A DNA stretch of 64,000 bases, taken from Thermothelomyces thermophilus ATCC 42464. Lineage: Eukaryota; Ascomycota; Sordariomycetes; Sordariales; Chaetomiaceae. How positions within the stretch are numbered: the first letter of the stretch is position 1; each line of letters opens with the position of its first letter. Shown here in pieces: positions 57,801-64,000 of the stretch. The stretch covers positions 7,502,001 to 7,566,000 of the forward strand of contig NC_016472.1 in NCBI RefSeq assembly GCF_000226095.1, read 5' to 3'. The translations under genes and the position numbers were made by a program. The notes beneath the pieces were generated by a model that did no database searches, had not been told where the DNA came from, and saw only the letters and a program-made list of their open reading frames with translations.

Positions 57801-57995
57801 GCAGCAGTCGCCGGGCGCCGAATCCTGCCTTAACCTGCAACTGAACGAAACGGGTACGCACCTTCGGCACGCGATAGGGGCTCTCCGCCGAACGACGGTG
57901 GCGGGCTGCCCCCCTGCGGGCTGAACTTGAACCTGTCCGGGGCCCATCTCCGGGGGAGGCGGCGGCACCATCGACGGCGCGGCGGGCGGCTCCAT
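54830..57995 (-). CDS. Zn2Cys6 (GAL4-type) fungal transcription factor
   Basis: Ten exons: 57862-57995, 57591-57680, 56969-57497, 56784-56906, 56309-56716, 56182-56249, 55966-56119, 55845-55902, 55584-55762 and 54830-55504; 805 residues. The zinc cluster is assembled across introns 1 and 2: ACRRCRRMRSKC, then PPCRACVDAGLAPSEC, giving C-x2-C-x6-C-x8-C-x2-C-x8-C. It is followed by a basic linker and the middle homology region of fungal regulators: ESVNQFTRHYFQLGFIPKQL, INMAVAMRMATLMQLHREE, then WMLHSQDNLHSGPQSPV. The C-terminus is Pro/Gln-rich with a Gln run and a Pro run, likely an activation domain. It would bind DNA as a dimer at CGG-type sites (family knowledge). The target pathway is unknown. 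A start at 58019 adds eight residues. Confidence 0.88.
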
Positions 57996-58502
57996 CCCGA
58001 CGACTAAAACCCCCCCCACCTTCTCCGTCGGAAAAGGACAAAGAAAACGAAAGACAAGTCCCTCCCACTGGTCCGAGAGGGTTCGTCAGATGCCGGATCG
58101 GATCGGGAGTCCAGTGCTCCACCCGCCTTCTCGACCTCCACAGCGTCTTCCCGCCGGAAGGGCCGCCGTCGCGATCGGGTGGGGCTGGTTTGGCGTGTTT
58201 CCGGCAGGCAGGGCAGTTTCGGGGCCCAGTCGCGGGGTCTGGGTCCGTTCAATTGCCAGGTCCGCTGCCGGCGCTGTCAACGGGCAGCAGGAAGGTGGGG
58301 TGGGGAAACTGTTGCCGGCCGCCGGCGATTCAATTGACACGAGACACGAGACCCCTTGTCTCGCGCGGCAGGAGCACCTCTCCCTTTTTCAGAGCAGAAT
58401 CTAAGCCGGGTGGGCTTTGGCATTTGAGTGTGAGATTATTGTGCCGTGCCGCGCAACTTAAGCCAAGAAATCGCCTACCGCAATCAATCCCAGCATGTAA
58501 TT

Positions 58503-58602
58503 AGTGTAGTATATTGTACATACAGTATATACGGACTACTTCCGTACAAGTACATACGTACACTACATAGCATTGGAGCACTGAATATGTACCTACACTA
58601 CA
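58503..58602. repeat. Cluster of TGTAGT/TACGGA/ACTACA palindromic motifs
   Basis: About 100 nt dominated by TGTACATACAGTATATACGG, GTACATACGTAC, ACACTACA and CTACACTACAG, the same vocabulary as the clusters at 16692 and 22579. Confidence 0.75.
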
Positions 58603-58839
58603 GAAACTCTTTTTTTTTTAAGGTTACATGTAGTACGATACACTAGACAAGCTTCGAGAAAGAGCCCCACATGTGATATCCTTCGAAGAACCCATCGAGT
58701 TTTCCCCTCCAGCTCCCCAGGAATTTCGTTCCTACTCGCCTGAGTGAACCAAGGAACTTCCCGATTGGGATAAATCGGAATCTTCAGAGCACCGTTCCAT
58801 CTTTTTAAAATGCGCCCATCCGTTCAGCGACCCGTTCAT

Positions 58840-59438
58840 TATTTACCTCAATGACATCCTCGTCACTCTCTGCCCCCGAACTCAAGCGATGTAGATCGAC
58901 GTCTCCTTCTGGGGAGCGAACCGGGAGGTTGCACTTGAGGCACAGCGTCGACGAGAACCATACTTCGTATAAGTTTAACAATTCAATGCATCGATATCCA
59001 AATAAACAGAGGGAGCGAAAGCCTAGACCGTACATACATACACTACATAACACCTCTTCAGAATCGTATTCCGTGCTCTGCGTCGCCCTGCTCGGTGGCT
59101 TGCTGAATCCGTAGCCTTCACTCGGCATGACCGCAAGCAGCCGAACAGCGTTCTCTTCACCTCTGAAACGATTCCTCTCGTCAAACAGTTCAACCGAGGC
59201 TTGTCCTCTATCTACTTCATGCATGGAGCAGGCGGCGAAGTTAACGAGGTTTTGTATACGTGCGTACTCTCCCGAGAATACAATAATGGAACTCACAGGT
59301 CGCAGGGGGATCAGACTGCCGCTCTAGCATGGTACGCGAGTTCGGGTTGCAAATGATGGGCGGACTGGGAGATGCGAATAAAAAGCTGGTGAGTAGCACA
59401 AGACAGATTCCGGCGTCCACAATTAACGGCTTCTCCAT
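58840..59438 (-). CDS. Possible small membrane protein gene (weak)
   Basis: A tentative three-part reading: 59297-59438 (MEKPLIVDAGICLVLLTSFL onward), a middle part of about 59060-59223 after an intron with a GTGAGT donor and GTTAAC branch point, and a last part of about 58840-58963 ending near SSGAESDEDVIEV. The first part has a hydrophobic stretch followed by a lumenal or external Pro/Ser stretch; the last part is acidic and holds CLKCNLPVRSPEGDVDLHRL. Frames can be kept through plausible splice sites, but I know no family and the start is uncertain. It could equally be chance open frame. Confidence 0.25.
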
Positions 59439-60086
59439 CTTCTTGCGCACGGTCGCAACGATGCCGTTGTATTTGAGGGCACTCACTCATACGTTTTTGT
59501 GTCTTTGCCCCTCCCATCGCTCAACCCCTTCCTTACAGATCCAGATCGACGTTTGCTTGATCAGGATTACGCAAGTCAGCTCGGCACAATTCCGCATCGC
59601 ACCTCCACTTCAGGGTAATAATCCGTTTCAAAGGTCTACATGACGGTGCCTTTTGCCCCAAGCCTCTACATCCTAGAAGCGTGGAACAGTACATGTAATC
59701 GCTCTCTATCCTCATCCCGATATGACCGCATAAAAAAGGAATTTGAGGGAAAAAAAAACATTGCTAGCAACCGCAGCAAATAATGGGGAATGGTGAAGTG
59801 ACTTCTAGGGGTATGGTGTGGAATTGAAGGGTGTGGTGGTAGGGGTCTATATACACATTATCTGTGCATCCTGGTGCTGTGTCATGTGTCGTGCCGTTCC
59901 ATGCCATGCCATCATTCGCGGGTGTATGTTGCGTGAAGGGCGGGACTGGTACCGGCGTGCGTTCCCCAGGCAGGACCAGTGCGGGATCATGCCATGGAGA
60001 TGGCGACAGATGCTTGTTGGAGGACCCAAGGCGGGCGTCGGCAGCCAAGCAGGGAAGGGTGTCGTGTAAGCCGAGCTTTGGATCTC

Positions 60087-63086
60087 TCATGTTTGCTGCA
60101 TGACTGTCTGCGTTCCGCCGATTTGCCGCTTGACCTGCTCACGGGCCCAGCGGGCAGTCTCGATGGTACGAGATTGGAACTCCCGGTTCGATCGAGTCTC
60201 CTTGATCATCGCGGTAACCCAATCTTGGCGGAAAGCGTCGGCCAGCTGGCCGTTGGGGTACGCGTCTGCCAGGTCGCTGTTGAAAATTAGTCATCAGAGA
60301 TCTATTGCTGACGGGCTGGAAAACAATTACCCAATAACACCCATGGATGACCGCATCAACGCCTCGCTACGGTTAACATCGTTGGCGATAGCGTTGAGCA
60401 GCTCGAAAATAGATGGCACAAAAGGTTGAAGAATGGCGGCTGTAGTACTCGCGTTAGCAGAGTAAAATGGAGGCCAAAAGATCCACTGTACGAGAGTACT
60501 TACTCTTGTTACTTGTCTTCATTGCACCGATGATACCACCCCAGGCATCCATGATGCCTTCGCGCAAGGCGATGATATAGTCGTACATCTCGTAGGAGAC
60601 GTCGGCGCCAGCGGTGATAGTGGCGGCCTGCTGCAACACCTGGGCCACAACGGTGAGGTAGGTCTCAAAATGGCCGCCGATAGCGCTAGCAATATCTCCG
60701 AAGCACTGGAGAATGGCCGGTTTGAACTGGTTGGCAAGAGCCGTGCTCTGGAGGCAAGAACAAGGTGCGTTAGCGATCCATTTCTGAGAGAAAAGCTGGG
60801 ACAGGACCAAAAAAAAAAAACCACGGCAACGAACCCTAAGATTGCTCAAGAGATAGTTCATGAAATTGTCGCAGTACGGTTGGCTGCGCTCTCCCAGAGC
60901 GCGCGTGATATCGCTCACAAGGCCAATGGCCATTGAGCAAAGACTTGGTTCTTCCTGGTTGGCCAGGGCGTTGTAGAGGAATGGAGTGAAGGCCTCCATG
61001 TACTTCACAAAGTCTTCCTCCATGGCATTGGCAAGGCTGCTGATGGCGGCAAAAACCGACTCCGGAACGCTAGACTTGCTTCCGACGGTGCTCAGAATCT
61101 GCAGAAGAATCTGCATGATCCTGTCGCCTTGAGGAGCAATCTCCTTGTCCAACCGCTGAACGGTAGCCTGCAGGACGGTGCAGAGACTTGTCTGCATGTC
61201 CTCGAGGATGATCCTATCCTCGACGCTGACAACCTGCTGTTGCAGAGGGAGGGTCTCCTCTAGGCGCTGGAGAGCGACGGTGGAAAGGGACGCAATGGCG
61301 CTGAGGCTGTCATTGGCGGCGGTCTGCACAAAGACGTTGAGAACCTCGTATGCCGCAGTCCGTACCGCGGGCTCGCAATCCATCCTCCCGGTGACCGTCA
61401 GCAGGTTGCTCACGCTCTGGTTGAAGTGCGGCGTCAGAGGGTTCTGGGCAGCTCCCGGCTCGCCGGCAAACCGCTCGGCAACATTCATCAGGGCCCAGCA
61501 GCACGAGGCGGCCATCTTGGGGTTGTTCATCAGCCCGGTGAAGAGCGAGCGGATCAGGGGTTCGAGGTGCTGCTCTGGGTCGATAGCCTCGGAGCAAGCC
61601 TCGGTGATCCGGCCGAGAGCATAGGCAGTGGAATCTCGAACGTGAACAGAGGGATCCTCCATCATGCTGATCAGAGGTTGAATGCCCGACTTCACGATGG
61701 GATCCAGCAGCTTCTCCTCGGGACCATCCATGATGGCGCCGAACGCAGAGACGGCCGCGTCCCTGTTATGCCAGTCCTCATGACGCAGATTGGCCTCCAC
61801 GAACTGAATGACGGGTTGGATGATTGCTGCACCGACCGCCTGAGCGTAGAGCTGAAGACATTGATAAGCCGCCCGCGAAATGTTGTACTCGTCATCCGTG
61901 GCGTCCTCGTCCTGCTTGGTGAGGAGACCGAGCAGGACTGGAACGACTTCGTTTGTGGCGACGCGACTGAAGTTGTAGAAGGGTCGCATCTGATCGGAGC
62001 TCTCAACTTGGGCATTGTCGTCTTCAATGGCGATCTCCTCTTCGCACACTGTGCTCCAGAACTCGACCGCAAGCTTGGCTACGTCCTCATCCTCGCTCTT
62101 CATTCCCAGAATTGTGAGCCCGAAGAGAGCCTTCTCCATGTAGAACCTCATATTCTCGTAATAGAGGGCCATGATGCGGTTCAGGCAGCCAAATGCACCC
62201 TGTTGTATCCGAGAATCCTCGGCCTGCGTGGCTTCGCAGACCACCTGCATGATGTAGTTGCGCTCCCCCTCGTGTTTGAAGTTGTTGCCTACGAACTCGA
62301 GCGAGTCGCCGAGGGCGGTAATAGCAGCGAGGCGAACCTCATTGTTGGGCTCCTCCTTGCGCGCCCCCTGTACAACGGCCGTCAAGATAGCGTTGGAATG
62401 GGCGACCAAGCTGGCTCTAAGCTCCGGCTCTTGGCTCTCGCAAATGAAACCGATCGTGGTCAGGGAGGCCTGCTTCTGATGTTGAGAGCCCTCGCTGACG
62501 TTCCGCACGAGCGCGTGCATGAGTTCGGGCCACTGGTTACGGGGAAGCTCGATCGCGGCAATCGCGGCGACGACCTGGGCCGTCGCCTGACCGGCCTGGG
62601 CATTGGTGGATGATAGCGTCTCCAAGGCCAGCTGCTTGATGCGCGTCTTGGTCTCTTGATCGGTCTGATCGAGCCATTTTTGTTGTAGTTCGGCTTGCCT
62701 TGCAAACTCGCGTGCACTAAAGGCGTTCTTCAAGGCGATACCTGCCGCGGCACGAATGTGGCCCTCAATGCTCTCATTCGCGAGGGCTTGGACGAGTGTG
62801 AGGAGGTATTGCGACTAAAGCCCCAGACAATGTAAGCAAAGGTGACTCGCAACCAATGGGGCATGTCAAGGCCGTCTTACAAAGTTTGTCTCGGCGGCAT
62901 GGATAAGTTGCTGCTCGGCGGCATTGCGCAGAGTCGCGTCTGCGTGACGGTCAGCAAGGGGAACGTTCCAACTTCAGGGTCTCGGGCACAGCGTTTGCAG
63001 CGACCGAAGGTTTATTGGAACTGGGTACACTAACCAGGACTCAGCGAGTTGGTGAGAACCGTGTTGATGTCTGGTGCGCCTTCCAT
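60087..63086 (-). CDS. kap95: Importin subunit beta-1 (karyopherin Kap95)
   Basis: Kap95 carries proteins with classical nuclear localisation signals through the pore together with importin alpha, and is released by Ran-GTP. Six exons: 63035-63086, 62881-62939, 60835-62814, 60504-60747, 60331-60439 and 60087-60276; 877 residues, the family's normal length. The joined start is MEGAPDINTVLTNSLSPDAT, followed by the importin-beta N-terminal helices and HEAT repeats to the end: GFICESQEPELRASLVAHSN, YYENMRFYMEKALFGLTILG, acidic loop EEEIAIEDDN, IMDGPEEKLLDPIVKSGIQP and RDSTAYALGRITEACSEAI. The end is TARWAREQVKRQIGGTQTVM. The third intron (60748-60834, 87 nt, GTTCGT donor) is a multiple of three without in-frame stops and has a T run. 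Confidence 0.95.
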
Positions 63087-64000
63087 GGTTGCGGTCCGGA
63101 TGCTGCGGCCAGAAGTCGAGGTGACGGAAAGCGGGGGCTGCGAAAGTGAGAGAAGAAGCGTTGCTAGGGAGAAGGACGACGCCGTTTGCAGCTAAAGTTT
63201 GCGCGGGACACAGGCGGGGGTCGTGGGGATCCACAAGGGTATCGGGAGGCCTGGCCTGGCCTTGGGGCTGCGGTTGAGCAAAAACACGTCGAGGTGTTTT
63301 TGGACAGAAAGGATGTCGGGGGCCGCCTGAAAGATGGAGGATTTCGGACGTGCCGAAGGTTCAGCCGGAGTTGAACGTATGCGGGTCTGTTGTTTTGTTC
63401 AAATTTTTTGTTGTCAACAATCGAAGATCCAGTGTGGATGCCGCCAATGCCACACGAATACCTACACTACACTAAGATAGCAGGTGCCGAGAAACGGGCT
63501 TGCGTTGCTGAATTAGAATAAAAGCGTTGCCGCCAAAAGGAGCGTATCGAAGGAGACAGAGAGGAGATCTGCACGGGGCGACAGAGACCGGGGTGCAGGA
63601 GGAGTTCTCTTTGCTGAGTTTCGAGAACGAGTCACAAGCAGCAGCCAAAAAGGCGGTCTTTGAAGGCCAAGTAGATGATGCGGAGTTGACGAGGGGGTCC
63701 AGTGTCGGTTTTGGCGAGCAAGGGCAGCGGCCCCGTAAAAACCAGAGAGTGGTGATTCGGTTCCATATCCACACTGTACGATCCAGCCAGTCCTACCGGT
63801 TCGCAGTGAACACTTTAGTGTCCAACCCCTTCATGGCACAGTGCGCATCTGTAGGGCTACCAACGGACTCATGTATGGTCGCCCCGCGCGGATGCAGCCG
63901 GAATGGGGGCCCGACTGTTCGAGATCCAAGGGAATCGGTCACCCAGACACGAGCCGAAGAGTTTAACAGATGTTTCGTGTCTCATCTATTCCTCCGTAAA
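63087..64000. other. Region upstream of importin gene to window end
   Basis: About 0.9 kb. It includes an ACACTACA-type motif near 63461-63475. No gene is supported; a gene could begin beyond the edge. Confidence 0.45.

Larger units (their letters stand above)
57996..60086. other. Long intergenic region between Zn2Cys6 and importin genes
   Basis: About 2.1 kb. It holds an AT-rich palindromic cluster at 58503-58602 and a possible small gene at 58840-59438 listed separately. Nothing else is supported. Confidence 0.45.

Noticed and set aside
61426-62613. 395-codon plus-strand open frame opposite importin beta
   Set aside because: Antisense of conserved HEAT repeats; importin exons match the family end to end.

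Overview
The window looks like nuclear DNA of a filamentous ascomycete, most likely a GC-rich member of the Sordariales (Chaetomiaceae-like; an inference). The reasons are short 50-130 nt introns with GTRNGT-type donors, CTAAC/CTGAC branch points and YAG acceptors; dense genes on both strands; and typical fungal families (Zn2Cys6 factor, Atg29, Ivy1, ferric reductase, TRI12-type pump, GH76 Dfg5/Dcw1). The gene set also includes a RID/Masc1-type cytosine methyltransferase, the enzyme needed for repeat-induced point mutation (RIP). I found no tRNA, rRNA, CRISPR array or recognisable transposon. I support 19 protein-coding genes with exon joins read by eye, one broken cytochrome P450 gene, and one weak small-gene candidate.

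Layout. 0.3-9.4 kb: SEN1 helicase (-) and an HhH-GPD DNA glycosylase (-). 12.1-14.3 kb: RID-like DNA methyltransferase (+), head-to-head with the glycosylase across 2.66 kb. 15.1-16.4 kb: EAF transcription elongation protein (-). 17.5-19.35 kb: Dfg5/Dcw1-type GH76 wall enzyme (+), followed by a P450 remnant in which an N-terminus is joined to the heme-binding C-terminus. 20.5-22.5 kb: ATG29 (-). 23.1-24.5 kb: a Nup35/53-like protein (+). 24.9-26.6 kb: IVY1 (-). 27.2-28.1 kb: acyl-protein thioesterase (-). 28.6-29.8 kb: LigB/DODA-type dioxygenase (+), followed by a (GA)n microsatellite. 30.3-32.6 kb: TRI12-type MFS transporter (-). 34.3-37.1 kb: ferric reductase (-). 39.3-40.6 kb: FAD-dependent DAO-family oxidoreductase (-), divergent from an SDR (+, 41.1-42.0 kb). 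43.3-44.5 kb: NC2-beta (+). 45.0-45.7 kb: small mitochondrial membrane protein (-). 46.9-49.0 kb: Erf2 palmitoyltransferase (+). 50.0-52.5 kb: acidic low-complexity protein (-). 53.6-54.3 kb: Isd11 (-). 54.8-58.0 kb: ten-exon Zn2Cys6 regulator (-). 60.1-63.1 kb: importin beta-1 (-).

Most genes are independent housekeeping loci rather than one cluster. Transcription and RNA: Sen1, EAF, NC2-beta. Transport through the nuclear pore: importin beta-1 and the Nup35/53-like protein. Lipid modification of proteins: Erf2 adds palmitate and the thioesterase removes it. Membranes and autophagy: Ivy1, Atg29. Fe-S assembly and iron: Isd11, ferric reductase and perhaps the neighbouring MFS pump. The most suggestive neighbourhood is the divergent glycosylase/RID pair. 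Dispersed AT-rich palindromes built on TACGGAGTA and TGTAGTGT sit in several intergenic gaps. Splice joins were made by reading frame and family similarity only; no alignment or RNA evidence was available.
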